This document shows positions 48,185 through 57,268 of a stretch of 64,000 nucleotides of DNA, in pieces. The notes beneath the pieces were generated by a model. The model worked only from the letters and a program-made list of their open reading frames with translations, was not told the origin of the DNA and searched no databases. This DNA comes from Halorubrum sp. 2020YC2 (GTDB lineage: Archaea > Halobacteriota > Halobacteria > Halobacteriales > Haloferacaceae). The stretch covers positions 2,790,001-2,854,000 of the forward strand of contig NZ_CP076019.1 of NCBI RefSeq assembly GCF_018623055.1, read 5' to 3'. A program made the position numbers and the translations under genes. Numbering within the stretch: the stretch's first letter is position 1; the number at the start of each line of letters is the position of its first letter.

Positions 48185-49681
48185 ATGGGAGCCATAGAGG
48201 AGGTGTACGAGGACCTCGACACGGACGTCGAGTTCGAGGAGTTCGAGGCCGCCGTTGAGGACAAAGTCGAGCAGATGGGCGGACTGGCGGACGAGGAGAC
48301 CGCCGCGATGCTCATCGCGCACGAGCTACGCGACGAGGAGGCCGACACCATCGCGGACATCGAGCCGGGGATGAACGAGGTGAAGTTCCTGGGGAAGGTG
48401 ACCGCCATCGGCGAGGTTCGGACCTTCGAGCGCGACGACGACGAGGCCGAGGAGGGCCGGGTGTGTAACGTCGATGTCGCGGACGCCTCCGGCTCCGTCC
48501 GGGTCGCGCTGTGGGACGACATGGCCGCGGCGGCCGAGGAGGAGCTCGAAGTCGGGCAGGTCCTCCGCGTCATGGGCCGCCCCAAGGAGGGGTACAGCGG
48601 CCTCGAAGTGAGCGCCGATAAGGTCGAACCCGACGAGGACGCCGAGGTCGACGTCCAGGTGCTCGACACCTACCGGGTCGAGGATCTCACGCTCGGCGCG
48701 TCCGACGTGGACCTCGTCGGACAGGTGCTCGACACGGACTCGATCCGGACGTTCGACCGCGACGACGGCAGCGAGGGCCGCGTGGCCAATCTCACCGTGG
48801 GCGACGAGACCGGCCGCGTGCGCGTCACGCTGTGGGACGGCAAGGCCGACCTCGCCGGGGAGTTCGAGGCCGGCGAGGTCGTCGAGGTCGGGGACGGCTA
48901 CGTCCGCGAGCGCGACGGCGACCTGGAGCTGCACGTCGGCGACCGCGGCACCGTCGAGCGCGTCGACGAGGACGTGGAGTACGTCCCGGAGACGACCGAT
49001 GTCGACGACCTCGAGATCGGGCAGACGGTCGATATCGCCGGCGGCGTCATCGAGACCGACCCGAAGCGGACGTTCGACCGCGACGACGGCAGCGAGGGGC
49101 AGGTGCGCAACGTTCGGATCAGAGACGAGACGGGCGAGATCCGCGTCGCGCTGTGGGGCGACAAGGCCGACCGCGAGATAGAGCTGGCCGACCGCGTCGT
49201 CTTCACCGACGTCGAGATTCAGGACGGCTGGCAGGACGACCTGGAGGCGTCCGCGAACTGGCGCTCGACCGTTTCCGTCCTCGACGGGGGAAGCGACGCG
49301 GCGGCCGGGGCCGCGAGCGGAGCGTCGGGATCCGCCGCCGGGAGAGACGGTAGCGACGGGGGCGACCGCGGCGCGGACGAGACCGGGCTCGGCGCCTTCG
49401 CCGAGGACGGACAGAAGGCGGCCGCCGAGGCGGTCGCGGGCGAGTCCGGCGGGGACGACGAGAGCGGCGCGAGCGGCGGCGCCGCCGCCGCGACGACGGA
49501 ACGGTCGGCCGAGGACGTCGAGTTCACCGGGACGGTGGTCCAGACGGGCGACCCGGTCGTGCTCGACGACGGCCAGCAGACGAAGTCCGTCGACACCGAC
49601 GCGAGCCTCCGGCTCGGGGAGGAGATCACGGTCCGAGGGCCGGAGCGCGACGGCACCATCGACGCGGACGACGTCTTCTGA
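48185..49681 (+). CDS. rpa: RPA-like single-stranded DNA-binding protein with three OB folds
   Basis: Archaeal replication protein A type, 498 aa. After a helical start (MGAIEEVYEDLDTDVEFE) come three OB-fold modules, each with the same core: KFLGKVTAIGEVRTFERDD, DLVGQVLDTDSIRTFDRDD and VDIAGGVIETDPKRTFDRDD, each followed by a (V/I)RVALW- or VRVTLW-type strand. A Ser/Gly/Ala-rich linker (about 375-445) leads to a short C-terminal beta domain (VEFTGTVVQTGDPVVLDDG). It protects single-stranded DNA in replication and repair. ATG 48185 follows a CTTATCC TATA-like box at about 48149. Histone and deacetylase genes follow on the same strand. Confidence 0.9.
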   Translation: MGAIEEVYEDLDTDVEFEEFEAAVEDKVEQMGGLADEETAAMLIAHELRDEEADTIADIEPGMNEVKFLGKVTAIGEVRTFERDDDEAEEGRVCNVDVADASGSVRVALWDDMAAAAEEELEVGQVLRVMGRPKEGYSGLEVSADKVEPDEDAEVDVQVLDTYRVEDLTLGASDVDLVGQVLDTDSIRTFDRDDGSEGRVANLTVGDETGRVRVTLWDGKADLAGEFEAGEVVEVGDGYVRERDGDLELHVGDRGTVERVDEDVEYVPETTDVDDLEIGQTVDIAGGVIETDPKRTFDRDDGSEGQVRNVRIRDETGEIRVALWGDKADREIELADRVVFTDVEIQDGWQDDLEASANWRSTVSVLDGGSDAAAGAASGASGSAAGRDGSDGGDRGADETGLGAFAEDGQKAAAEAVAGESGGDDESGASGGAAAATTERSAEDVEFTGTVVQTGDPVVLDDGQQTKSVDTDASLRLGEEITVRGPERDGTIDADDVF

Positions 49682-49748
49682 CGCGGGCGACAGCTTCTGT
49701 CCCCGACGGTCTCCGTCCGGATCCGGCGGCGATGCGGGTAACGGAAAG

Positions 49749-49757
49749 CGTTATACG
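49749..49757 (+). promoter_or_regulatory. TATA box of the histone gene
   Basis: GCGTTATACGA spans this site about 27 bases before ATG 49780, the usual distance for leaderless transcription. Confidence 0.6.
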
Positions 49758-49779
49758 ATACACGGACGCGTCTGTGTGT

Positions 49780-50211
49780 ATGAGTGTCGAGTTGCCGTTC
49801 GCGCCGGTCGACGGCATAATCCGGCGGAACGCGGGGGAACTCCGCGTCAGCGCGGACGCCGCCGAGGAGTTGGCCCGCCGGATCCAATCGCACGGCGCCG
49901 AACTGGCCGTCGACGCGGCCGAGCGGGCGACCGCGGACGGCCGGAAAACCCTGATGGCGGCGGACTTCGGCGTCGAGCAGGTCGTCAGCCGGGAGGGCCT
50001 CACGCTCCCGGTCGCGCCGATCGACCGGATCGCTCGGCTCCGGATCGACGACCGATACCGGGTCGGCGTCGACGCGCGGGTCGCGCTGGCCGACATCCTA
50101 GAGGACTACGCCGACAACGTTGCGAGCGCGGCCGCGACGCTGGCGCGCCACGCGGACCGGCGAACGGTACAGGCCGAGGACATCGAGACGTACTTCGCGC
50201 TATTCGAGTAG
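49780..50211 (+). CDS. hstA: Archaeal histone, two fused histone folds
   Basis: A 143-aa doublet histone as found in haloarchaea. The first fold runs from PFAPVDGIIRRNAG to KTLMAADFGVEQVV, the second from LPVAPIDRIARLR to RTVQAEDIETYFALF. Both have the three-helix pattern and the terminal helix with the AxD/AED motif. Charge is strongly acidic, as usual in high-salt cytoplasm, so it may act more like a regulator than a packager. ATG 49780 is right after a good TATA spacing. The deacetylase-family gene starts at the next base after its stop. Confidence 0.9.
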   Translation: MSVELPFAPVDGIIRRNAGELRVSADAAEELARRIQSHGAELAVDAAERATADGRKTLMAADFGVEQVVSREGLTLPVAPIDRIARLRIDDRYRVGVDARVALADILEDYADNVASAAATLARHADRRTVQAEDIETYFALFE

Positions 50212-51216
50212 ATGCGGTTCGGCTACAGCGAGCGGTGTCTCGAACACGACACCGGCGAGCGACACCCGGAGAATCCGGACCGGCTGCGCGCGATCCGCCG
50301 CGGGCTCACGAAGCGCCACGGCGTCGAGTACGTCGAAGCGGACCCGGCCGAGAAGGCCGCGGTCGCGGCGGTCCACGACGCTGACTACGTCGACGAACTG
50401 GAGTCGTTCGTGGCCGACGGCGGCGGGAGCTGGGACCCCGACACCGTCGCCAGCGAGGGGACGTGGGACGCCGCGCTCACCTCGGCCGGACTCGCCCAGT
50501 GGGCGGCCCGCGAGGCGCTCGACGGGCTGACCGGCCGGCAGACGCCGTTCGCGATCGGCCGACCCCCGGGCCACCACGCGGTCACCGACGACGCGATGGG
50601 GTTCTGCTTTTTCAACAACGCCGCGGTCGCGGCCCAGACCGTCCTCGACGAGGACCTCGCGGACCGCGTCGCGATCTTCGACTGGGACGTCCACCACGGG
50701 AACGGCACGCAGGACATCTTCTACGACCGCGGCGACGTCTTCTACGCGTCGATCCACGAGGACGGCCTGTACCCGGACACGGGCGCCCTCGACGAGACCG
50801 GCGAGGGAGACGGCGAGGGGACCACCGCGAACCTCCCCTTGGCGGCCGGCGCCGGCGACGCCGACTACCTGTACGCGGTCGATGAAGGGATTGCGCCCGC
50901 GGTCGACCGGTTCGACCCCGACCTGCTGATAGTCTCCGCGGGCTTCGACGCGCACCGCCACGACCCGATCTCTCGGATGCGCGTCTCCTCTGAGGGGTAC
51001 GCGCTGTTGACCGACCGGATCCGGACGCTCGCGGACGACGTCGGCGCCGCCGACGCGTACGTCCTCGAAGGCGGCTACGGCCTCGACACGCTCGCCGAGG
51101 GGGTCTCCATGGTCCACGAGACGTACGACGGGCGGACGCCCGTCGACGCCGACGAGGACCCGGACGCGAAGACCGAGACGCTCGTCGACGACCTGCTGGC
51201 GGAACTGGACCTTTGA
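50212..51216 (+). CDS. Histone deacetylase-family protein (class II-like/AcuC-like)
   Basis: Zinc-dependent deacetylase, 334 aa. Motifs: AIGRPPGHHAVTDDAMGFCFFNN (His pair), AIFDWDVHHGNGTQDIFY (Asp and His zinc ligands), SAGFDAHRHDP (Asp ligand) and VLEGGYGLDTLAEG. Family members remove acetyl groups from lysines or polyamines. The ATG touches the histone stop, so the two are co-translated. This fits, but does not prove, that the histone or another chromatin protein is a substrate. The insertion sequence ends directly at its stop codon. Confidence 0.9.
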   Translation: MRFGYSERCLEHDTGERHPENPDRLRAIRRGLTKRHGVEYVEADPAEKAAVAAVHDADYVDELESFVADGGGSWDPDTVASEGTWDAALTSAGLAQWAAREALDGLTGRQTPFAIGRPPGHHAVTDDAMGFCFFNNAAVAAQTVLDEDLADRVAIFDWDVHHGNGTQDIFYDRGDVFYASIHEDGLYPDTGALDETGEGDGEGTTANLPLAAGAGDADYLYAVDEGIAPAVDRFDPDLLIVSAGFDAHRHDPISRMRVSSEGYALLTDRIRTLADDVGAADAYVLEGGYGLDTLAEGVSMVHETYDGRTPVDADEDPDAKTETLVDDLLAELDL

Positions 51217-51219
51217 CAT

Positions 51220-51330
51220 CCTCCCCGCGCTGAAGCGCGAGGATTCCCACGGCACCGCACCGTTGGGTTGGGATATTGTGGTTTACGACGTGACCCGTTC
51301 TTGAGGTGCGAACGCACCAGTTTCTTTGTC
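51220..51330 (-). ncRNA. Candidate omega-RNA (reRNA) of TnpB
   Basis: TnpB proteins use a guide RNA that covers the 3' end of tnpB and the right end of the IS. Here that region holds the terminal hairpin (51220-51243), with a second pairing possible around 51250-51300. The guide would be the host sequence just past the end, that is, the last codons of the deacetylase gene read backwards. This is placed by analogy; the 5' end is not known. Confidence 0.4.
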
Positions 51331-52563
51331 AAACAAGAACGTCGATGGCTGTGCCAACCAGCCGTTACTCCTATTCACCGAGAGAGTCGGTGAACTCGGA
51401 GATACTTTCTGCCGAATGTTCTCAGCCCCATTCACATCCGCGTTCGCCACTGTACCGCACTCATCGCAGACATACAGTCCACGTTCAACACGGTTCGCGT
51501 CACGCTTCCGGCCACAGCACGAACACGACTTCGAGGTATCCCGCTCAGACACTTGTTCAACCGTGATATCTTTCATCTCGGCTTTGTATTCGAGGAGGTC
51601 GGTGAACCGGTCGAACGCCCACGAGTGTAGGTCAAGATTGCCGTGTTTACCCCAGTCTTTCGACTCGCCGTTCTCCGCATCCTCACGGATACCGGAGAGA
51701 TTGCCCACCACGATCGTTCCAATTTCCTCGTCAACACACCGCTGGACGATATGCTTCGAGAGGGTGTGCAAGTAGTGGGTGCGGCGGGCCGACTTCTTCT
51801 GATTCAGCCGAGTGGTCTGCTCGGAGTCCGAATCGTCACACCGAGCGATTCGCTTGCTGAAGTAGTAGTCGTCCTGTTTCAAGCAGTTCAGCGGGTACAA
51901 CTCGCTGTGACCGTCTTCATAGGCGAGCGCGGCGAAGTTGTTGATCCCGAGATCAACACCCACAGTCTTCTCACCGGGGGTTTCAGCCACGTCGATTTCG
52001 ACCTTACAGACGAAGTGTAGTTCCCATTCGTCTCCTGTCCAGACAATCTTGACTTGTTGGACGTCCTCTACGGTGGAGAGGTCAACGTCCGGGCGAGTTT
52101 GGTACTTACACAGGACGAAATCCGACCAGTACTCTTTCAGGTTCGAGCCTTTGGAGAGTCGAACTCGGTCGTACTGCGTGTCGAGTTTGAAGCCTTTCTG
52201 CTTGAATGTGACTGTGGAACGCGGATGCTCGTCGCCGTGTTTGCGGTAGCCGGGCGGGTTCGCTTTCGTATCCCCGTTTTGTCGTTTACCGTACCAGCTG
52301 TTGAACGCTTCAGCGAGTTCTTGAAGGACTCGCTGACTTGACTGAGAATGTAGGTCATCGTAGCGTTCGTGGGTTTTGAGGTACGCGGTGAGTTCGGTAT
52401 GGTTGGGAATGTGGTCGATTTCGTCCCAGATCCGACTACACGTCCACCGTCCGATGTTCCAGAGTTTCGAGGCGGCGAACCCGAGCGAATCAAGGTCATC
52501 TTGTACCCGCGACTGGTTCCGTATGGAAGCAGCGTAGGTGCGGGTAACGACCTGTTTCGCCAT
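51283..52563 (-). CDS. tnpB: TnpB (OrfB) RNA-guided nuclease-like protein
   Basis: A 426-aa IS605 OrfB protein. RuvC-I is intact (VGVDLGINNFAAL). The RuvC-II region reads IVVGNLSGIRED, where other TnpBs have a Glu in VEDL and most haloarchaeal relatives I recall have VGDL; both acidic positions are missing here. RuvC-III (NADVNGAENI) keeps its Asp, and the zinc ribbon CSCCGRK...CDECG is present. So nuclease activity is in doubt, while RNA and DNA binding may remain. The C-terminus GWLAQPSTFLFDK is typical. The protein is full length with no frameshift. Confidence 0.9.
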   Translation of the reverse strand: MAKQVVTRTYAASIRNQSRVQDDLDSLGFAASKLWNIGRWTCSRIWDEIDHIPNHTELTAYLKTHERYDDLHSQSSQRVLQELAEAFNSWYGKRQNGDTKANPPGYRKHGDEHPRSTVTFKQKGFKLDTQYDRVRLSKGSNLKEYWSDFVLCKYQTRPDVDLSTVEDVQQVKIVWTGDEWELHFVCKVEIDVAETPGEKTVGVDLGINNFAALAYEDGHSELYPLNCLKQDDYYFSKRIARCDDSDSEQTTRLNQKKSARRTHYLHTLSKHIVQRCVDEEIGTIVVGNLSGIREDAENGESKDWGKHGNLDLHSWAFDRFTDLLEYKAEMKDITVEQVSERDTSKSCSCCGRKRDANRVERGLYVCDECGTVANADVNGAENIRQKVSPSSPTLSVNRSNGWLAQPSTFLFDKETGAFAPQERVTS

Positions 52564-52711
52564 ACGTAACCTATGTAGATAATATTACTTGAATGTGTGT
52601 ATTGGAGCAGCGTGGAATATCCAGCCGTGCCACCGAACAGTGGACCGTGAAGGGTAGTGTCGGATTCATCTCCGCGCTAAAGCGCGAGGCTTTCTCCTCG
52701 ATTCTCGGTAA

Positions 52712-53193
52712 GTTGCGGCGTTGCGGCTGGCTGTCGCTCCTTGTTGCGGTAGCGAAAGACGCCCGGAGCGGGATTTGAACCGAAATCAGACGTGCTCGCT
52801 CCCGTCGGTCGCTGCGCGCGACTGATAGGGTTCAAATCCCTTCGTCTGGGTTCGTCGACGCCGGACTCGCTCGTCGCTGGCGCTCCTCACTCGTAGTCGG
52901 CGTCGACAGGAACGTCCGGAGCGGGATTTGAACCTCGGTCGTTCCGCTCGTTTCACTCGCTTCACTCCCTGGTTCAAATCCCTCGACGCTTCGCTGCCGC
53001 AGCACTCACTCGTCGCTGTCGCTCCTCGTTCGTTGTTGCGGCAGCGAAAGACGCCCGGAGCGGGATTTGAACCCGGAGGACTTCGCTCACTGCGTTCGCT
53101 CGTCCTCAGATTCAAATCCCTTCAGTCTGGGTTCGTCGACGCCGGACTCGCTCGTCGCTACCGCTCCTCGCTCGTAGTCGGCGTCGACAGGAA
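52712..53193. repeat. Array of tRNA-Asp 3'-end copies and hairpins
   Basis: Three partial copies of the tRNA-Asp 3' end (about 52760-52782, 52914-52934 and 53053-53073) stand 140-155 bases apart downstream of the real genes. Each begins a hairpin: GGGATTTGAACC at 52770-52781 pairs with 52829-52840, at 52923-52934 with 52971-52982, and 53062-53071 pairs with 53111-53120. Between them are other perfect inverted repeats, such as GTCGACGCCG with CGGCGTCGAC (52854 and 52898) and GCTGCCGCA with TGCGGCAGC (52993 and 53037). Two spacer types alternate, so the array repeats with a period near 285 bases. No gene is present. Confidence 0.8.
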
Positions 53194-53266
53194 CGCCCGG
53201 AGCGGGATTTGAACCCGCGTCACGACCGTGACAGGGTCGTATGATGGGCCACTACACCATCCGGGC
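53194..53266 (-). tRNA. tRNA-Asp (GUC), first copy
   Basis: Minus-strand 73-base tRNA: acceptor GCCCGGA with TCCGGGC and discriminator G, T arm GCGGGTTCAAATCCCGC, anticodon loop CTGTCAC with anticodon GUC (codon GAC, aspartate). Identical to the second copy. Confidence 0.95.
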
Positions 53267-53295
53267 AAACAGCGACAGCGCCCCGAAAGAGGGGA

Positions 53296-53368
53296 CGCCC
53301 GGAGCGGGATTTGAACCCGCGTCACGACCGTGACAGGGTCGTATGATGGGCCACTACACCATCCGGGC
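53296..53368 (-). tRNA. tRNA-Asp (GUC), second copy
   Basis: Same sequence and fold as 53194-53266, 102 bases apart start to start, separated by 29 bases. Two adjacent copies probably share one transcript. Because the mature sequence is identical, recent duplication or gene conversion is likely. Confidence 0.95.
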
Positions 53369-53644
53369 TTGTCGCATCAGTCCGTACCCCTGTCTGGCAA
53401 ATAAGGCTTGTCATCCCCGACGAGGATGCGGGTCGGTGACAGGAAATTTCGGACCCCGAGCGGCGACGGCGACTCACGACGCTGGCCTCGTCCGGTATCC
53501 TTTTGTGGGAACCTCGCGTGTGTGAGAGTGTCGAACGCCCCGGACTCGTGAGCCGCGCGCGGCGGCGCTTGGTAAGTCTTATGCCGCTGGCGCATGTATC
53601 TACCTGTAGTATCTCGTGATAGCTTCTCCCCACCACCAGCACCC

Positions 53645-53875
53645 ATGGTAGACGTAAGCCAACACGAACTCGTCCCGGACCACGTGCTCCTCGACGACCC
53701 CGAGGAGGTCGAGTCGGTCCTGGCGGAGTACGACGTGAAGAAGACTGACTTACCGAAGATCAAACGCACGGATCCCGCGCTCCCCGACGAGGCCGAAGTC
53801 GGTGACGTGGTGAAGATCGTTCGAAACTCCCGCACGACCGACGAGGCGGTCGTGTACCGACTGGTCGTCTCATGA
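53645..53875 (+). CDS. rpoH: DNA-directed RNA polymerase subunit H
   Basis: Archaeal homologue of the C-terminal part of Rpb5, 76 aa, a structural subunit near the downstream DNA. Conserved features are [10 protein letters not shown] at the start and [11 protein letters not shown] in the middle. ATG 53645 is chosen over an upstream frame extension. TCTTATGCC at about 53577-53585 is a fitting TATA box with a leader of about 35 bases. It opens the polymerase operon, and its stop overlaps the rpoB'' start (ATGA). Confidence 0.95.
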   Translation: MVDVSQHELVPDHVLLDDPEEVESVLAEYDVKKTDLPKIKRTDPALPDEAEVGDVVKIVRNSRTTDEAVVYRLVVS

Positions 53876-55437
53876 ACAGGCAAGACCGACGCGTGGTTTC
53901 ACGCGAATACTTCTCCGACGAACGGCTCGCAGAACACCACTTCCGCTCGTTCAACAACTTCCTGGACCGCGGCATGCAGGAGGTCGTCGACGAGAAGGAG
54001 ACGATCGAGACGGACATCGGCGACAAGGAGGGCCAAGAGCCGGTGTACGTCGAACTCGGTGACGTGCGGATGGTCACCCCGCGCGTCCGCGAGGCCGACG
54101 GCTCCGAGGAACTGCTGTACCCGCAGGAGGCGCGGCTCCGCAACATCACCTACTCGGCGCCCGTGTTCATGGAGATGTCCATCGTGCGCGGCGGCGAGGA
54201 CGAGCCGGAGCAGGTCGTCGACACGACCGAGACCAAGGTCGGCCGGATGCCGATCATGGTCGGCTCGAACAAGTGTAACATGGCGGGCTTCTCCGACGAG
54301 GAGCTCATCGACATCGGCGAGGACCCCGTCGACCCCGGCGGCTACTTCATCGTCAACGGCTCCGAGCGCGTGCTGATGACCTCGGAGGACCTGGCGCCGA
54401 ACAAGATCCTCGCGGAGTACGACTCGAAGTACGGCGACGAGATTCAGGTCGCGAAGACGTTCTCCCAGCGCCGCGGGTACCGCGCGCTGGTGCTTTGCGA
54501 GCGCAACCGCGAGGGGCTGCTCGAGGTGTCGTTCCCCTCCGTGTCGGGTTCGATCGACTTCGTGACGCTGGTCCGCGCGCTCGGGCTGGAGTCGGACGAG
54601 GAGATCGTCCACCGCGTCTCGGACGACCCCGAGATAGTGAAGTTCATGCTGGAGAACTTAGAGGAGGCGGACGTCCAGACGACCGAGGGGGCCATCGAGA
54701 CCCTCGGCGAGCGCGTCGCCTCCGGGCAGGGGAAGAACTACCAGCTCAAGCGGGCGAACTACGTCATCGACCGCTACCTCCTGCCGCACCTCCACGAGGA
54801 GGGCGTCGACGAGGAGGACGTGCGGATCAACAAGGCGTACTACCTCTGCCGGATGGCCGAGGCGTGCTTCGAGCTCGCCTTGGACCGCCGGGAGGCCGAC
54901 GACAAGGACCACTACGCGAACAAGCGCCTGAAGGTCTCCGGCGACCTGATGCGCGACCTGTTCCGCACCGCCCTCAACAAGCTGGCGCGCGACGTGAAGT
55001 ACCAGCTCGAACGGGCCAACATGCGGAACCGGCAGCTCACGGTCAACACGGTCGTCCGCTCGGACGTGCTGACCGAGCGGCTCGAACACCCGATCGCGAC
55101 GGGCAACTGGGTCGGCGGCCGCTCGGGCGTCTCCCAGCTCGTCGACCGGACGGACTACATGGGCGTGCTCTCGCACCTCCGGCGCCTGCGCTCGCCGCTG
55201 TCGCGGTCGCAGCCGCACTTCGAGGCGCGGGACCTCCACGCGACCCAGTGGGGTCGCATCTGTCCCTCCGAGACGCCGGAGGGACCGAACTGCGGGCTGG
55301 TGAAGAACTTCGCGCAGGCGATGGAGCTGTCACAGACCGTCGAGGACGAACAGGGGCTGAAACGAGAACTGGCGTCGATGGGTGTCGAGGGGATCCCCGG
55401 CATCGAGGGCGTCGAACGACAGACGGCGGACGACTAA
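53872..55437 (+). CDS. rpoB2: DNA-directed RNA polymerase subunit B''
   Basis: N-terminal half of the split beta-like subunit, 521 aa. Recognisable stretches include [39 protein letters not shown], the fork region [20 protein letters not shown] and [20 protein letters not shown] (typical of the B''/B' split point). It folds with B' to form the polymerase's DNA-holding half. Directly followed by rpoB' after one base. Confidence 0.96.
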   Translation: MNRQDRRVVSREYFSDERLAEHHFRSFNNFLDRGMQEVVDEKETIETDIGDKEGQEPVYVELGDVRMVTPRVREADGSEELLYPQEARLRNITYSAPVFMEMSIVRGGEDEPEQVVDTTETKVGRMPIMVGSNKCNMAGFSDEELIDIGEDPVDPGGYFIVNGSERVLMTSEDLAPNKILAEYDSKYGDEIQVAKTFSQRRGYRALVLCERNREGLLEVSFPSVSGSIDFVTLVRALGLESDEEIVHRVSDDPEIVKFMLENLEEADVQTTEGAIETLGERVASGQGKNYQLKRANYVIDRYLLPHLHEEGVDEEDVRINKAYYLCRMAEACFELALDRREADDKDHYANKRLKVSGDLMRDLFRTALNKLARDVKYQLERANMRNRQLTVNTVVRSDVLTERLEHPIATGNWVGGRSGVSQLVDRTDYMGVLSHLRRLRSPLSRSQPHFEARDLHATQWGRICPSETPEGPNCGLVKNFAQAMELSQTVEDEQGLKRELASMGVEGIPGIEGVERQTADD

Positions 55438-55438
55438 C

Positions 55439-57268
55439 ATGGCACAAGCAGAACGCGAAGCGAAGGTGTACGTCAACGGGAGCCTCGTGGGCACCCACGA
55501 GAACCCCGACGAGCTCGCAGAACAGATCCGCGAGGCGCGCCGCCGCGGCGACGTGAGCGAGATGGTGAACGTCTCGGTGAAAGACCGGACCCGCGAGGTC
55601 ATCGTCAACGCCGACGCCGGGCGGGCTCGGCGCCCGCTCATCGTCGTCGAGAACGGCGAGCCGCTGCTGGGCGACGAGGAGATCGAGGCGCTCGAACGCG
55701 GCGACGTCGAGTTCGAGGACCTCGTCGAGCGCGGCTACGTCGAGTTCATCGACGCCGAGGAGGAAGAGGACATCCTCGTCGCCGTCGACGAGGAGGACGT
55801 GAGCGATGACCACACGCACCTCGAGATCGACCCGCAGCTCGTGTTCGGTATCGGCGCGGGGATGATCCCGTACCCCGAGCACAACGCGAGCCCCCGGATT
55901 ACGATGGGCGCGGGGATGATGAAACAGTCGCTCGGACTCCCCTCGGCCAACTACCGGATCCGGCCGGACACGCGTCAGCACCTGCTACACTACCCGCAGC
56001 TGGCGATGGTGAAGACGCAGACGTCCGACCAGATCAGCTTCGACAAGCGGCCGGCGGCGCAGAACTTCGTCGTCGCCGTGATGTCCTACGAGGGGTTCAA
56101 CATCGAGGACGCGCTGGTGATGAACCAGGGCTCCGTCGACCGCGCGCTCACCCGCTCGCACTTCTTCCGAACCTACGAGGGCGAGGAGCGCCGCTACCCC
56201 GGCGGCCAGGAGGACCGCTTCGAGATCCCCGACCAAGACGTCCGCGGTGCCCGCGGCGAGGACGCGTACACCCACCTCGACGAGGACGGCCTCGTCAACC
56301 CCGAGACGAAGGTGGACGAGTCCTCGGTGCTGCTCGGCAAGACCAGCCCGCCGCGCTTCCTCGAGGAGCCGGACGACATGGGCGGGCTCTCCCCGCAGAA
56401 GCGGCGCGAGACCTCGGTCACGATGCGCTCGGGCGAGTCGGGCGTCGTCGACACGGTGACGCTGATGGAGGGTGAGGACGGCTCCAAGCTCTCGAAGGTG
56501 AAGGTGCGCGACCAGCGCGTCCCCGAGCTGGGAGACAAGTTCGCGTCCCGCCACGGCCAGAAGGGCGTCGTGGGCCACCTCGCGCCACAGGAGGACATGC
56601 CGTTCACCGAGGAGGGGGTCGTCCCCGACCTCGTGATGAACCCGCACGCGCTGCCGTCGCGGATGACGGTCGGCCACGTGCTGGAGATGCTCGGCGGGAA
56701 GGTCGGTTCCCTGCGCGGCTCCCGGGTCGACGGGACGCCGTTCCAGGGCGAAGACGAGGAGGAGCTCCGCGACGGGTTAGAGGACCACGGGTTCAAGTCC
56801 TCCGGCAAGGAGGTCATGTACTCCGGCGTCACCGGCGAGAAGATCGACGCCGAGATCTTCGTCGGGACGATCTTCTACCACAAGCTGTACCACATGGTGT
56901 CGAACAAGCTCCACGCTCGCTCGCGCGGGCCGGTCCAGGTGCTCACGCGCCAGCCGACCGAGGGGCGCGCCCGCGAGGGCGGGCTACGCGTCGGGGAGAT
57001 GGAGCGCGACACGATCATCGGCCACGGCGCGTCGATGGTGCTCAACGAGCGGCTGTTGGAGTCCTCGGACGCCGAGACGGTCCACGTCTCCGCGGAGACC
57101 GGGCTGGTCGCCGTCGAGGACCGCGAGCAGCGCCGCGTGTACGACCCGGTCACGGGCGACGAGGACGACATCCACGAGCTGGAGGTCAGCTACGCGTTCA
57201 AGCTGCTGCTCGACGAGATGATCGCTCTCGGCATCCGACCGAAACTCGAACTGGAGGACGCGATTTAG
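55439..57268 (+). CDS. rpoB1: DNA-directed RNA polymerase subunit B'
   Basis: C-terminal half of the beta-like subunit, 609 aa. [19 protein letters not shown] (active-site wall), [20 protein letters not shown] (flap/hybrid-binding) and [11 protein letters not shown]-like DNA-clamp stretch are present. ATG 55439 gives [14 protein letters not shown]; codons before it overlap rpoB''. No intein is present, unlike some archaeal relatives. The stop touches the rpoA' start. Confidence 0.96.
   Translation: MAQAEREAKVYVNGSLVGTHENPDELAEQIREARRRGDVSEMVNVSVKDRTREVIVNADAGRARRPLIVVENGEPLLGDEEIEALERGDVEFEDLVERGYVEFIDAEEEEDILVAVDEEDVSDDHTHLEIDPQLVFGIGAGMIPYPEHNASPRITMGAGMMKQSLGLPSANYRIRPDTRQHLLHYPQLAMVKTQTSDQISFDKRPAAQNFVVAVMSYEGFNIEDALVMNQGSVDRALTRSHFFRTYEGEERRYPGGQEDRFEIPDQDVRGARGEDAYTHLDEDGLVNPETKVDESSVLLGKTSPPRFLEEPDDMGGLSPQKRRETSVTMRSGESGVVDTVTLMEGEDGSKLSKVKVRDQRVPELGDKFASRHGQKGVVGHLAPQEDMPFTEEGVVPDLVMNPHALPSRMTVGHVLEMLGGKVGSLRGSRVDGTPFQGEDEEELRDGLEDHGFKSSGKEVMYSGVTGEKIDAEIFVGTIFYHKLYHMVSNKLHARSRGPVQVLTRQPTEGRAREGGLRVGEMERDTIIGHGASMVLNERLLESSDAETVHVSAETGLVAVEDREQRRVYDPVTGDEDDIHELEVSYAFKLLLDEMIALGIRPKLELEDAI

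Larger units (their letters stand above)
51217..52711 (-). mobile_element. IS200/IS605-family (IS1341-type) insertion sequence, TnpB only
   Basis: An element of about 1.5 kb with a single gene, tnpB, and no tnpA transposase. The right end, on the minus strand, carries a hairpin (51220-51243) directly beside the deacetylase stop. The left end (about 52670-52711) has a related hairpin, CCTCGCGCTTTAGCGCGG. A TTAC next to the left end (about 52708-52711) may be the target motif. No target duplication is expected for this family. Its base composition is lower in GC than neighbours. Mobility would depend on a TnpA supplied elsewhere. Confidence 0.82.

Noticed and set aside
52740-53370. Possible CRISPR array
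   Set aside because: Repeats are regularly spaced, but they are tRNA-Asp 3' ends, spacers are about 120 bases and are themselves palindromic and repeated, and no cas gene is near.
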